Source: Alkalimonas cellulosilytica (lineage in GTDB: Bacteria; Pseudomonadota; Gammaproteobacteria; Enterobacterales; Alteromonadaceae). Taken from it: 64,000 nt of DNA. Shown here in pieces: positions 28,598 through 36,629 of the stretch. Each line of letters starts with the position of its first letter. Positions within the stretch are counted from its first letter, which is position 1. Made by a program: the position numbers and the translations under genes. Location of the stretch: NCBI RefSeq assembly GCF_036325985.1, contig NZ_JAUHLI010000009.1, positions 62,001 through 126,000 on the forward strand, in the 5' to 3' direction. Below the pieces are notes generated by a model. It was given only the letters and a program-made list of their open reading frames with translations. It did not search any database and was not told the origin of the DNA.

Positions 28598-30193
28598 ATG
28601 GCTGGTTCTCAGCAATCTTATACCCCTACCGAAAAGCGTGGCTGGTTTACCCGCTTTTTAGATACGGTTGAGTGGCTTGGTAATCTTTTGCCCCACCCGG
28701 TCACTTTATTCGCCCTGTTTGCCCTGGCGGTCATTCTGGGCAGTGGTGTGGCGGCATTTTTTGAGTTAAGTGCTATCGATCCGAGGCCGGAAGGCGCTGC
28801 CGGTCGTGCGCCGGATGGCGTTATTCACGTTGTCAGTTTACTCAGTGTCGATGGCTTGCAGCGCATCGTCTCCAACCTGGTGACTAATTTTACCAACTTC
28901 CCGCCGCTTGGTGTGGTGCTGGTGGCGTTGCTGGGTGTGAGCGTGGCAGAGCACTCCGGTCTTATTTCAGCCGCGATGCGGGGCATGGTGATGAATGCAT
29001 CGCCGCGCATGGTAACGGTGACCATCGTTTTCGCCGGCATTGTCTCCAATACAGCGTCTGAGCTTGGCTATGTGGTGCTGATCCCGATGGCGGCTGCCAT
29101 TTTTTACTCGTTAGGGCGTCATCCATTGGCTGGCCTGGCGGCGGCCTTTGCCGGCGTATCCGGCGGTTACAGTGCTAACCTGTTGATTGGTACCATTGAT
29201 CCCTTGTTGGCTGGTTTTACCGAAGCTGCGGCTCATTTGATTGATCCTGAGTACACGGTGGGCCCGGAAGCCAATTACTTCTTTATGGTGGTCAGCACCT
29301 TTGTCATCGCCATTTTAGGTGCCATTGTTACTGAAAAAATTGTTGAGCCAAAGCTGGGCAAATACGATCGTTCGGAAGCATCCATTGATCTGGAGAGCCA
29401 GGGGCTGGAGCCACTGCGTCCGGAAGAAAAGCGTGGCCTGATCGGCGCTGGCCTGGCGCTGGCCAGCTTGCTGGGTTTGCTGGCATTAACCGTGGTGCCG
29501 GAAAGTGGTGTGTTGCGTAATCCGGAGACTGGTGGGGTATTGGGCTCACCATTCCTGCGCGGCATTGTGGTCTATATTTTCATCACCTTTGCTATCCCTG
29601 GTTTTGTCTACGGCAAAATTGCCGGCACCATGAAAAATGACAAAGACGTCATCAATGCCATGTCAAAGAGTATCGGCTCGATGGGGCTTTATATTGTGCT
29701 GGTATTCTTTGCCGCCCAATTTGTTGCTTTCTTTGGCTGGACCAATCTGGGCACTATCTTTGCGGTGAAGGGGGCGACTTTCCTGCAGGAGATGGGCTTG
29801 ACCGGGCCCTTGCTGTTTATTCTGTTTATTGCCATGTGCGGCTTCGTCAATTTAATGCTGGGATCGGCGTCGGCGCAGTGGGCTATTACCGCGCCTATCT
29901 TTGTGCCGATGCTGATGATTATTGGCTATTCACCAGAGGTGGTGCAGGCGGCCTACCGCATTGGCGACTCGGTGACCAACCTGATTACCCCGATGATGAG
30001 CTATTTTGGTTTGATTCTGGCGGTGGCAGCACGCTACAAAAAAGACATGGGCATTGGTACCTTGATTGCTACCATGCTGCCTTACACCATGGTGTTTTTT
30101 ATTGGCTGGGTTACGCTGTTTTGTCTGTGGGTCTTTGTGCTGGGCTTGCCGGTTGGTCCGGGCTCGCCGACCTATTACAGCTTCGAAGGTTAA
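28598..30193 (+). CDS. AbgT-family transporter
   Basis: This 531-residue membrane protein starts with the family pattern FLDTVEWLGNLLPHPVTLFALF and has conserved blocks such as HSGLISAAMRGMV, VLIPMAAAIFYSLGRHPL, GGYSANLLIGTIDPLLAG and DSVTNLITPMMSYFGLILAV. AbgT proteins import p-aminobenzoyl-glutamate or, in some members, export antifolate drugs using ion gradients. Which applies here cannot be decided from sequence. It is a single-gene unit between hbdH (divergent) and nagR (convergent), with a short terminator hairpin downstream. No p-aminobenzoyl-glutamate hydrolase is nearby. Confidence 0.92.
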   Translation: MAGSQQSYTPTEKRGWFTRFLDTVEWLGNLLPHPVTLFALFALAVILGSGVAAFFELSAIDPRPEGAAGRAPDGVIHVVSLLSVDGLQRIVSNLVTNFTNFPPLGVVLVALLGVSVAEHSGLISAAMRGMVMNASPRMVTVTIVFAGIVSNTASELGYVVLIPMAAAIFYSLGRHPLAGLAAAFAGVSGGYSANLLIGTIDPLLAGFTEAAAHLIDPEYTVGPEANYFFMVVSTFVIAILGAIVTEKIVEPKLGKYDRSEASIDLESQGLEPLRPEEKRGLIGAGLALASLLGLLALTVVPESGVLRNPETGGVLGSPFLRGIVVYIFITFAIPGFVYGKIAGTMKNDKDVINAMSKSIGSMGLYIVLVFFAAQFVAFFGWTNLGTIFAVKGATFLQEMGLTGPLLFILFIAMCGFVNLMLGSASAQWAITAPIFVPMLMIIGYSPEVVQAAYRIGDSVTNLITPMMSYFGLILAVAARYKKDMGIGTLIATMLPYTMVFFIGWVTLFCLWVFVLGLPVGPGSPTYYSFEG

Positions 30194-30199
30194 CACCAG

Positions 30200-30226
30200 G
30201 GGCAGCTTAGGCTGCCCTTGTTATTA
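30200..30226 (+). terminator. Intrinsic terminator of the AbgT gene
   Basis: GGGCAGC (30200-30206), TTAG loop, GCTGCCC (30211-30217), then TTGTTATT. The T tract is imperfect. Confidence 0.7.
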
Positions 30227-30234
30227 CGGCTAGT

Positions 30235-31272
30235 TTACCCTTGCTTGCTGTTGGCCGGGCAGGTCGAATCCCGCACCAGCAATTCCGGAATAAACACCGG
30301 TTGAGCGTTGATCTGCGCTTTGTTGGCATTGGGCCTGGTGTGTTTAAACAGCAATTCCGCAGCCTGAGCAGCGATGGTACTGTTCGGCTGGTGGGCGGTG
30401 GTCAGCGGTGGCCAGGTCTGGCGGGAAAATGGACTGTTCTCAAAACCGGCGATGGATAAATCTTCCGGAATACGGATATTCATCAGGCGGGCACTGAACA
30501 GGGCACCGGCGGCAATTTCATCGTTACAGGCAAAAATCGCGCTTGGCTTCTTCGGCAATGCCATCAGTTTTTTGGCTCCTTCCACACCGGATTCAAAGGA
30601 GTAATGGCCAGGTACGATGTACTTGGGGTTCACCGTTAAACCGCGTTTGGTCAGAGCGGCTTTAAAGCCAGCCAAGCGCTCGCCACTGGAGCTGTGTTCT
30701 TCATCACCACACAAAAAGGCAATGTCGGTATGACCCAGTTCCAGCAAATGGTTGGTGATTTTAAAGGCAGCGGTAAAGTCATCAATCAGGACGCAGTTGT
30801 GCACGCCCGGCGAAGGAGTGGAGCCTGAAACAATCCGCACAAAATCCACCTTCATGGCTTCCAGTGCCTCGGCAATGTGTGGCATTTCAGAAAAAGGTGG
30901 CGTTAAGATCAACCCAGCCAGCCGCGATTTACTGACCAGCTCCTTGACCTCATCAACAATGCCAGGAGACTTGGCATTGGTTGGATGGATCAGCAGCTCA
31001 TAACCATGCTTCTTACAGCTGTCCAGCAAACCTTTTTGCATATCAATAATGTAATAGGCATTAGGGTTGTCGTAGATGTAGCCAATGCTGTAAGAGCGGG
31101 TACTGGCCAGGTTACGGGCGGCAGCATTCGGCTGGTAATGCAGCTCATTGATGGCGGCCATTACCTTATCAAAGGTGTCTTTGCGTACTGAAGGTTCATT
31201 GTTCATCACCCGGGAGACCGTTTTGATCGACACCCCAGCGTGCTTGGCCACATCATTGATAGTGACTTTCAT
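30235..31272 (-). CDS. nagR: LacI-family repressor of GlcNAc utilisation
   Basis: From the ATG at 31272 (AAGGA 7 nt upstream) this is a 345-residue LacI-type regulator. The N-terminal DNA-binding domain is VTINDVAKHAGVSIKTVSRV followed by the hinge helix YQPNAAARNLAS. The C-terminal part is a periplasmic-binding-protein-like effector domain (IGYIYDNPNAYYI, FLCGDEEHSSSGERLAGF, IFACNDEIAAGAL). Position next to the GlcNAc TonB receptor and the repeated LacI-style palindrome at nag promoters identify it as NagR. In related Shewanella and Alteromonas genomes NagR releases DNA when a GlcNAc-derived metabolite, probably GlcNAc-6-P, appears. The open frame extends 24 codons further without a ribosome site. 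Confidence 0.9.
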   Translation of the reverse strand: MKVTINDVAKHAGVSIKTVSRVMNNEPSVRKDTFDKVMAAINELHYQPNAAARNLASTRSYSIGYIYDNPNAYYIIDMQKGLLDSCKKHGYELLIHPTNAKSPGIVDEVKELVSKSRLAGLILTPPFSEMPHIAEALEAMKVDFVRIVSGSTPSPGVHNCVLIDDFTAAFKITNHLLELGHTDIAFLCGDEEHSSSGERLAGFKAALTKRGLTVNPKYIVPGHYSFESGVEGAKKLMALPKKPSAIFACNDEIAAGALFSARLMNIRIPEDLSIAGFENSPFSRQTWPPLTTAHQPNSTIAAQAAELLFKHTRPNANKAQINAQPVFIPELLVRDSTCPANSKQG

Positions 31273-31349
31273 GCAGCTTCCTTGATTTGGTTGCGTTGAC
31301 GGCTCGCAGTATCGGTGCCTGGCAGTTTGAACGGCTGCGGGCATTACAA

Positions 31350-31367
31350 GATGACAGCGCTGGTCAA
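31350..31367. promoter_or_regulatory. Degenerate NagR operator upstream of nagR
   Basis: GATGACAGCGCTGGTCAA carries an almost perfect left half (8 of 9 bases) and centre of the NagR palindrome. An extra G interrupts the right half. It lies 78 bp before nagR and may give weak autoregulation. Confidence 0.4.
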
Positions 31368-31578
31368 AATATTAGCATTCATGTGATAGTGATACGCTTT
31401 TTCTGGCAAAATCGCAAGCAATCTGGCCATCCAACCGTTATTTTTGTGCTGAAAACGGGGCTTTAAAAAAGTCGCCTGGGTCAGCTAAAAGCCTGATGGA
31501 CAGCCTTCGCTGTCATGCTTCAACGCTTTGGATGACGCAGACTCTGGCAAAATAGTTGAAATTTTCATCGATTTTGGT

Positions 31579-31607
31579 TTGCAATAGCGATTTTTTTTGT
31601 GTAAGTT
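31579..31607 (+). promoter_or_regulatory. Predicted promoter of the GlcNAc TonB receptor
   Basis: TTGCAA (31579-31584), 17-bp spacer, TAAGTT (31602-31607). The NagR operator starts 8 bp after the -10 element, over the expected transcription start, which suits repression by blocking initiation. Confidence 0.5.
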
Positions 31608-31614
31608 TAATTTC

Positions 31615-31632
31615 AATGACAGCGTTGTCATT
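31615..31632. promoter_or_regulatory. NagR operator at the TonB receptor promoter
   Basis: AATGACAGCGTTGTCATT is an 18-bp palindrome with one broken pair, centred on the CG step as LacI-family sites are. Near-identical sites stand at three other places in the window. Confidence 0.8.
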
Positions 31633-31686
31633 CAGGATCAGAAAAAAAAGACAGCACAAGACCAATAAGAGGAACGGGAGAGGCTT

Positions 31687-34362
31687 ATGTCCAGCAATAA
31701 ACTAAATAAATGCGCCCTGGCAGTAAAACTGGGATTGATGGTAGGGGCCTTTGGCCTCAGCATGCCAGCTATGGCCAATGATGGCGCCACAGAAGACAAT
31801 GTCGAAGTGATTCAGGTGCGGGGTATTCGTGCATCGCAAGAAGCGAACCTGAATGCAAAGCGATTTGCCAATGCGGTGGTCGATGTAGTAACGGCCGAGG
31901 ATGTTGGCAAATTTCCGGATAAGAACGTGGCAGAGTCGTTATCCCGTATTACTGGGGTGGGTGTCAGCCGTGAATTTGGCGAGGGTGAAAAAATTACCAT
32001 TCGTGGTGCTAGTTCAGCGACTAACCGTACTTTACTCAATGGCCAAACCATTGCTACGGCTGACTGGTTTATTCTGGATGCACCGGGCCGTAGTTTTAAC
32101 TACACCATGCTGCCATCGGCTCTGGTTTCTGATTTGGAAGTGTATAAGTCGCCCATGGCGCGAATCGATGAAGGTTCCATTGGTGGCACTGTCATTCTAC
32201 GTACCCGCCGACCGCTTAATCTGGAGGCTAATACCCTGAATCTGGGCGTAGAAATGCAGTATACCGAAACGTCCAAGAACTGGGATCCGCAATTGTCAGG
32301 TCTTTACTCCTGGAAAAACGACGATGAAACCTTTGGTGTATTGATTTCCGCCATGCGGCAGGATCGCGATTTTGTGCGTCAGGGCTTTGAAGTGCTGGGC
32401 TGGCCGGATAACCCGGACTTGCAACAAAAAGTACCCAGTCACATTGGTGTAGCGCGCTTTCAACAAAAGCGTGAGCGTGAAACTGTGTTTGCTTCCATTC
32501 AGTTTGCTCCAAGTCACGAGTGGGATATCACCTTTAATGCATTGAACTCGAAAGTGGATGCCGATAACCAAAACTCGAACTGGCTCATCTTTGTCAATAA
32601 TGACGCTGCCAGCTTAGGTGGTATAACCAGCATTGACAATAGTATTGTCGCGGGCTCTGTTGTTGATGGGGGCACCTCTGCATTTAACTTTATTAATCGG
32701 GTGGCTTCTACTGAAACCCGCTCGTTGGATCTGGACATCAATTACAGTGGTGAAAATTTTGAAGTCCATGCTCAGGTTGGCAGTACCCGCGCCAAGGGGG
32801 GGACTTTGCGGGAAACTTCCTGGGAATACGGTGCATCGACCGGTTACGACTTTGATTTGCGCGGCTCAACACCATCGGCCAGCACCAATGTGGATGCGAC
32901 TGATGCCAGCCAGTTTAATGCGGGTTGGATTTGGGGTGGTGAGAAGCCCACTACCGATCGTGAAAATTATGCTCAGTTTGATCTCACTTTCCCAGTGCAA
33001 GCAGGTGCCTTTACTGAAATCCATACCGGTGTGAAATACCGGTCTGCAAAGCGAACTCAGGATCGGATCGCTTATAGTTGGCATGGTCCGAATACATTGA
33101 GCGATGAGAGTTTGGCGCCTGATTGGCCAGTCTATCTGCAGTATATTTTTGATACCTGTCCTACCATGGCAGCTTGCGGTTTGACACAGGGCACCCATAG
33201 TATTGACGCCGTGGTCAGTGGCAATATGACCCAGCAAATCGCCCATAACCGTGCCCGGATGGAAGAGATTGCCTTTGTAGGGCTCAATGGTGTACCGGCG
33301 GATTATGCTCGCTCGCTGATTCTGGATGAAAACTGGGCAGTGGAAGAGGATATTACCGCTTTGTATATTCAGGGTGATTTTGATGGCGAGAATTATCGCG
33401 GTAATATTGGGTTGCGTTATGTCGATACCCGCCAAACCTCCGGTGGTTATGAGTTTTCCGGTGATAGCTGGGGTTTTCTGACCATTGACCGAGATTGGCT
33501 GACACCAGCCGAGCTGGCTTGGGTGGAGCAAAAAAATAACTATCAGGAAATCCTGCCTAGTTTTAACCTGGCCTATGATTTAGCCGATGATACCATCTTG
33601 CGTTTTGGTGCTGCTCGTGTAATGGCACGGCAAAACTGGAATGATATTTCAACATCCATCACCTATGGCTCCTTGAATGTAGCTCAGCCGACTGGTAACG
33701 CCAGCAACCCGAATTTAAAGCCAATGATTGCCGACCAATTCGATCTGGCCTATGAGTGGTACTTTAACCCACAGTCGGTATTGGCCGCGACACTATTCTA
33801 CAAGCGTATAAAAAGCTACCGCAGCTTCAGTACCTTTGTCGATCAGCGTTACTGGGAAGAAGGTGACCAGATGGTTGATGTCACCTTCACTCGTCCTGAA
33901 AATGGCCCTGGTGGCTCCACCAAAGGCTTGGAGCTAAGCTATCAGCAGGCTTTCGGGGAACACTTTGGTGTTATTGCCAACTACACTTACACCGATGCCA
34001 AGCGCAGCGAAGCACGTAACGTGAGCTTGCCGGGTTCTGGGCTAGTGGAAGGCACCTCGGATCATATGGTCAACCTGACGGCTTACTATGAAACCGATCT
34101 GTTCAGCGCCCGACTCATGTATAACTACCGGACCGAGTGGTACAAAGGCTTGCACTTTAATGGCTCTGAGCTGTGGAATGATAGTTATGGCCAACTGGAT
34201 GCCAGCTTCACTTACAATGTATCGGACAACATCAGTCTGGCGTTTGAAGCCATCAACCTGACCAATGAGCAGGTAGTGGAGTACAACACCAACAAAGCAC
34301 GTACTTTCTCCATTTATGAAAATGGCCGTCGTTATGTGGCGGGTATCCGGGTGGCTTTCTAA
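31687..34362 (+). CDS. TonB-dependent receptor for GlcNAc/chitin oligosaccharides
   Basis: This 891-residue outer membrane receptor has a signal peptide (KLGLMVGAFGLSMPAMA), a TonB-box-like segment VEVIQVRGIRASQEANLNAK, a plug domain (FPDKNVAESLSRITGVGVSR, ITIRGASSATNRTLLNGQTI) and a long beta-barrel ending with Phe. The pattern fits the TonB-Xanth-Caul subfamily, whose members commonly import oligosaccharides. Divergence from nagR and a NagR operator at its promoter indicate uptake of chitin oligosaccharides or GlcNAc. GGGAGAGGC lies just before the ATG. A terminator-like hairpin separates it from the JmjC-type gene, so read-through probably sets their relative levels. Confidence 0.92.
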   Translation: MSSNKLNKCALAVKLGLMVGAFGLSMPAMANDGATEDNVEVIQVRGIRASQEANLNAKRFANAVVDVVTAEDVGKFPDKNVAESLSRITGVGVSREFGEGEKITIRGASSATNRTLLNGQTIATADWFILDAPGRSFNYTMLPSALVSDLEVYKSPMARIDEGSIGGTVILRTRRPLNLEANTLNLGVEMQYTETSKNWDPQLSGLYSWKNDDETFGVLISAMRQDRDFVRQGFEVLGWPDNPDLQQKVPSHIGVARFQQKRERETVFASIQFAPSHEWDITFNALNSKVDADNQNSNWLIFVNNDAASLGGITSIDNSIVAGSVVDGGTSAFNFINRVASTETRSLDLDINYSGENFEVHAQVGSTRAKGGTLRETSWEYGASTGYDFDLRGSTPSASTNVDATDASQFNAGWIWGGEKPTTDRENYAQFDLTFPVQAGAFTEIHTGVKYRSAKRTQDRIAYSWHGPNTLSDESLAPDWPVYLQYIFDTCPTMAACGLTQGTHSIDAVVSGNMTQQIAHNRARMEEIAFVGLNGVPADYARSLILDENWAVEEDITALYIQGDFDGENYRGNIGLRYVDTRQTSGGYEFSGDSWGFLTIDRDWLTPAELAWVEQKNNYQEILPSFNLAYDLADDTILRFGAARVMARQNWNDISTSITYGSLNVAQPTGNASNPNLKPMIADQFDLAYEWYFNPQSVLAATLFYKRIKSYRSFSTFVDQRYWEEGDQMVDVTFTRPENGPGGSTKGLELSYQQAFGEHFGVIANYTYTDAKRSEARNVSLPGSGLVEGTSDHMVNLTAYYETDLFSARLMYNYRTEWYKGLHFNGSELWNDSYGQLDASFTYNVSDNISLAFEAINLTNEQVVEYNTNKARTFSIYENGRRYVAGIRVAF

Positions 34363-34387
34363 CGTCCACTTGGTTGCAATAGTGTAA

Positions 34388-34415
34388 GGGGCTATCCTAG
34401 GGTTTAGCCCCTTTT
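34388..34415 (+). terminator. Partial terminator between TonB receptor and JmjC-type gene
   Basis: GGGGCTA (34388-34394) pairs with TAGCCCC (34405-34411) across a 10-nt loop, and four T follow. It is 25 bp after the receptor stop and only 17 bp before the next start. The short T tract suggests attenuation rather than full stop. Confidence 0.7.
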
Positions 34416-34431
34416 GCTTTCAGGAGTTTTG

Positions 34432-35469
34432 ATGCCTGTAACTATCCCTTATTGGGAACAGATAACACCGCAGCAGTTTTTTGCTGACATTCAGCCTCTG
34501 AATCAGCCTGCGGTGCTGAAAGGTTTAGTGGGGGACTGGCCTGCAGTGCAGGCAGCAAAGCATTCAACTGGTGAGTTTGCCCACTACCTGCAAGCTTTCG
34601 ACAATGGGCAGCTGGTTACCACGCTGTTGCTGGCAGCGCAAACCAATGGCCGTATCTTTTATCAGCCACAGTTCAATGGTTTTAATTATGAGCGGCGGCA
34701 GTATCCGGTGTCGGCTATCCTCGCGCAACTCATGCGAAGTGCTGGTCAGGAGAGTGCAGTTCGTATCGCTGCACAGAGTGCTTTGGTGGATGATTGTTTG
34801 CCTGGATTTGCCAGTGAGAATGGCAACCCACTGCTTCCTGCAAGTGTGCAAGCCCGTATCTGGCTTGGTAATCAGGTGACGGTTCCGGCACATTTTGATG
34901 ATGCCGATAACCTGGCCTGTGTGGTGGCTGGTAAGCGCCGTTTCACGTTATTTCCACCAGAACAAGTCGGTAACTTATACATAGGCCCTCTGGACTATGC
35001 TCCGACTGGAACGCCAATTAGTTTAGTGGATTTCACCAATCCTGATTGGCAGCGCTTTCCAAAAGCAGAAGCCGCCTGGGAAGTCGCGCAGGTTGCTGAA
35101 TTAGACCCCGGGGATGTGCTTTTTATTCCTGCAATGTGGTGGCATCAAGTGGAGTCCTGCGCTGATCTTAGTGTGCTTTGTAACTACTGGTGGAATGGCT
35201 CTATCGGTACGGCGGACTCACGGGCGAGCCCCTTTGAGGCATTGCTGTTTACGATGCTGCAGCTGCGCCAGTTACCGGCGGCTCAAAGAACAGCCTGGCA
35301 ATCAGTCTTTAGCCATTATCTGTCTGCAGAAATGAATGATTTTAACTATCTGCCGGCGGATAAATTAGGCGTGTTGGGCAGCGATGATTGCCCGAGCGAG
35401 CAGGCTATCAACCGCTGGCTGATGCAACAATTGCAGCAAAGGTGTGAGGCGCTCAAATCTAAGCGCTAA
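34432..35469 (+). CDS. JmjC/cupin-8 domain protein of the nag regulon
   Basis: This 345-residue protein starts at the ATG 34432 with CAGGAG upstream. A TTG at 34414 lies inside the terminator and was rejected. A cupin-8/JmjC core is visible: HFDDADNLACVVAGKRRFTLFP gives the HxD iron ligands, and VLFIPAMWWHQVES gives the distal His. Fe(II)/2-oxoglutarate hydroxylases of this type modify amino acids in proteins. Homologues commonly accompany TonB-receptor and SapC-like genes in carbohydrate loci of marine gammaproteobacteria, with unknown purpose. Its target here could be the receptor or another regulon protein, but that is speculation. Confidence 0.85.
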   Translation: MPVTIPYWEQITPQQFFADIQPLNQPAVLKGLVGDWPAVQAAKHSTGEFAHYLQAFDNGQLVTTLLLAAQTNGRIFYQPQFNGFNYERRQYPVSAILAQLMRSAGQESAVRIAAQSALVDDCLPGFASENGNPLLPASVQARIWLGNQVTVPAHFDDADNLACVVAGKRRFTLFPPEQVGNLYIGPLDYAPTGTPISLVDFTNPDWQRFPKAEAAWEVAQVAELDPGDVLFIPAMWWHQVESCADLSVLCNYWWNGSIGTADSRASPFEALLFTMLQLRQLPAAQRTAWQSVFSHYLSAEMNDFNYLPADKLGVLGSDDCPSEQAINRWLMQQLQQRCEALKSKR

Positions 35470-35561
35470 AGTTTTCCGCATCTGGGGCTGGCTGAATAAG
35501 GCAAACTGCAGTAAGGTAGGCGGGCGATTTTTTTGTACATAACATGACGTATGGATTTACT

Positions 35562-36287
35562 ATGACAGCTAAGATTGTTCCACTTTCCAAAGAGCAGCAC
35601 CAGGCGCTGCGTGTGCATTTCAAACAACCTTTTGCCCATATTGCCGAAGAGCACTTATTGCCGGTGGTCGTGCATGAGTTTGGCCCGGCCGCGGCCGTAT
35701 ACCCGATTGTATTTGTGAAAAATAATGATTCAGGTGGTTTTCAACCAGTCGTGCTGTTGGGTCTTGAGCCAGGTAAGAACCTGTATCTGCAGGATGAGCA
35801 AATGCAGGCTAGCTATGTTCCGGTTTCTGCCCGCAACTACCCGTTTTTCCTGACGCCGGATCCGGAAAATGATAAGCAGCTGACCATCGGCATCGATGAG
35901 AACAGCCCGCGTGTCAGCAAAGACGATGGCGAAGCTTTGTACACGGAGCAGGGCGAGGAAACAGAAATGCTGCAGCGTGCCAAGCAGCAGCTGGCCGATT
36001 TCTTTGATACCAGCCGGGTGACCCGTACTTTCGTAGAGAAACTGACCGAGTTGAACCTGCTGGAAGCTAAAACCTTAACAGTGCAGGTCAATGGCCAGAA
36101 GCGGGAAATCAACGGCCTGTTTTTGGTTGATGAGAAAAAGCTGAATGAGCTGAGCGATGAACAGTTTATGGAACTGCGTAAGCAAGGCTATCTGGCGCCG
36201 ATCTATGCACATATGTTGTCGGTCCAGCAGGTGCAGCGTTTGACGCGCTGGCAGAGCGAGCGGGAAGCGCCTGCGGCCAATAACTAA
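35562..36287 (+). CDS. SapC-family protein of the nag regulon
   Basis: This 241-residue protein has SapC-family features: the start IVPLSKEQHQALRVHF, the core EFGPAAAVYPIVFVKNNDSG and LLGLEPGKNLYL, and YPFFLTPDPENDKQLTIGID. SapC was named from an S-layer operon of Campylobacter, but the many marine homologues next to TonB receptors and cupin proteins have no known role. It follows the JmjC-type gene after 92 bp and probably shares its transcript. The ATG at 35562 is favoured over one six codons upstream because GGAT lies before it, though neither site is strong. A strong terminator follows. Confidence 0.82.
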   Translation: MTAKIVPLSKEQHQALRVHFKQPFAHIAEEHLLPVVVHEFGPAAAVYPIVFVKNNDSGGFQPVVLLGLEPGKNLYLQDEQMQASYVPVSARNYPFFLTPDPENDKQLTIGIDENSPRVSKDDGEALYTEQGEETEMLQRAKQQLADFFDTSRVTRTFVEKLTELNLLEAKTLTVQVNGQKREINGLFLVDEKKLNELSDEQFMELRKQGYLAPIYAHMLSVQQVQRLTRWQSEREAPAANN

Positions 36288-36301
36288 CACGCTGTACTTT
36301 T

Positions 36302-36328
36302 AAAAAAGGGCCGGCAGGCCCTTTTTTT
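36302..36328 (+). terminator. Intrinsic terminator of the sapC-like gene
   Basis: GGGCC (36308-36312), GGCA, GGCCC (36317-36321) and seven T, preceded by six A, so it could act in both directions. It ends the receptor-JmjC-SapC unit. Confidence 0.88.
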
Positions 36329-36338
36329 GATCCCTGGC

Positions 36339-36367
36339 TTGCATTGCTTGAAAAAACAGCATATAGT
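36339..36367 (+). promoter_or_regulatory. Predicted sigma70 promoter of an orphan transcript
   Basis: TTGCAT (36339-36344), exactly 17 bp, then TATAGT (36362-36367). It lies just after the sapC-like terminator, and its start site would fall inside a NagR operator. No protein gene lies downstream on this strand, since the next gene, hex, is convergent. Confidence 0.65.
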
Positions 36368-36370
36368 CAA

Positions 36371-36388
36371 ATTGACAGCGCTGTCATC
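36371..36388. promoter_or_regulatory. NagR operator at the orphan transcript promoter
   Basis: ATTGACAGCGCTGTCATC has a perfect 14-bp palindromic core, TGACAGCGCTGTCA. It begins 4 bp after the -10 hexamer, the same arrangement as at the receptor and nagK promoters. Confidence 0.8.
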
Positions 36389-36584
36389 ACCTGGTTGGCA
36401 GCGTTGGGGTGTCTCACCGCACCCGCTCCCAGGGCCCTGATGGTGCCGGATCAGGGGGAAGTCCCAGATGTTCGTTATTGGTAGTTGGTGATGGGCATCA
36501 ACGGCAGACATGGATGTTGAGTGGATTATCTATCCTTTATCCAAGGGTACCTTGCCAGCAAAGCTAGCTTTGCTGGCTTTTTTT
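36374..36584 (+). ncRNA. Candidate NagR-regulated small RNA, about 210 nt
   Basis: Between the convergent sapC-like and hex genes lies a complete transcription unit. It has a promoter at 36339-36367, a NagR operator over the start, and a strong intrinsic terminator at 36554-36584. It holds no convincing reading frame: a 14-codon frame at 36440 and a 52-codon frame at 36510 lack ribosome sites, and the latter runs through the terminator. Predicted structure includes a hairpin GGGTG/CACCC (36407-36424) and a 7-bp stem CCCTGAT/ATCAGGG (36435-36456). A C-rich unpaired segment, GCTCCCA, lies between them. Flanking genes have their own terminators, so it is independent. A role as a trans-acting regulator of chitin/GlcNAc genes is inference; existence as an RNA is a prediction. 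Confidence 0.65.
36554..36584 (+). terminator. Strong intrinsic terminator of the candidate small RNA
   Basis: A 24-bp perfect palindrome (GCCAGCAAAG, CTAG, CTTTGCTGGC) is followed by seven T. It cannot serve hex, which is on the other strand and has its own terminator next to it. Confidence 0.92.
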
Positions 36585-36590
36585 GTCCGT

Positions 36591-36615
36591 AAAAAAGCCC
36601 CGCTGCTGCGGGGCT
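36591..36615 (-). terminator. Intrinsic terminator of hex
   Basis: On the minus strand AGCCCCGC, AGCA, GCGGGGCT is followed by five further T. It is 15 bp after the hexosaminidase stop codon. Confidence 0.9.
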
Positions 36616-36629
36616 GTCTTCAGAGCGCG

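Larger units (their letters stand above)
31273..31686. other. nagR/TonB-receptor divergent regulatory region
   Basis: This 414-bp gap holds one strong NagR operator near the receptor (31615-31632), one degenerate site near nagR (31350-31367) and a predicted receptor promoter. The middle portion, about 31380-31575, has no obvious further element apart from TGTCAT-type half sites. No reading frame or RNA gene recognised. Confidence 0.6.

Noticed and set aside
36440..36484. 14-codon frame (ATG...TAG) inside the candidate RNA
   Set aside because: No proper ribosome site, and its start lies in the 7-bp stem predicted at 36435-36456. A translated leader peptide cannot be fully excluded.
36284..36511. 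75-codon minus-strand frame in the sapC-hex gap
   Set aside because: It crosses the sapC-like terminator and the NagR operator and has no family features.
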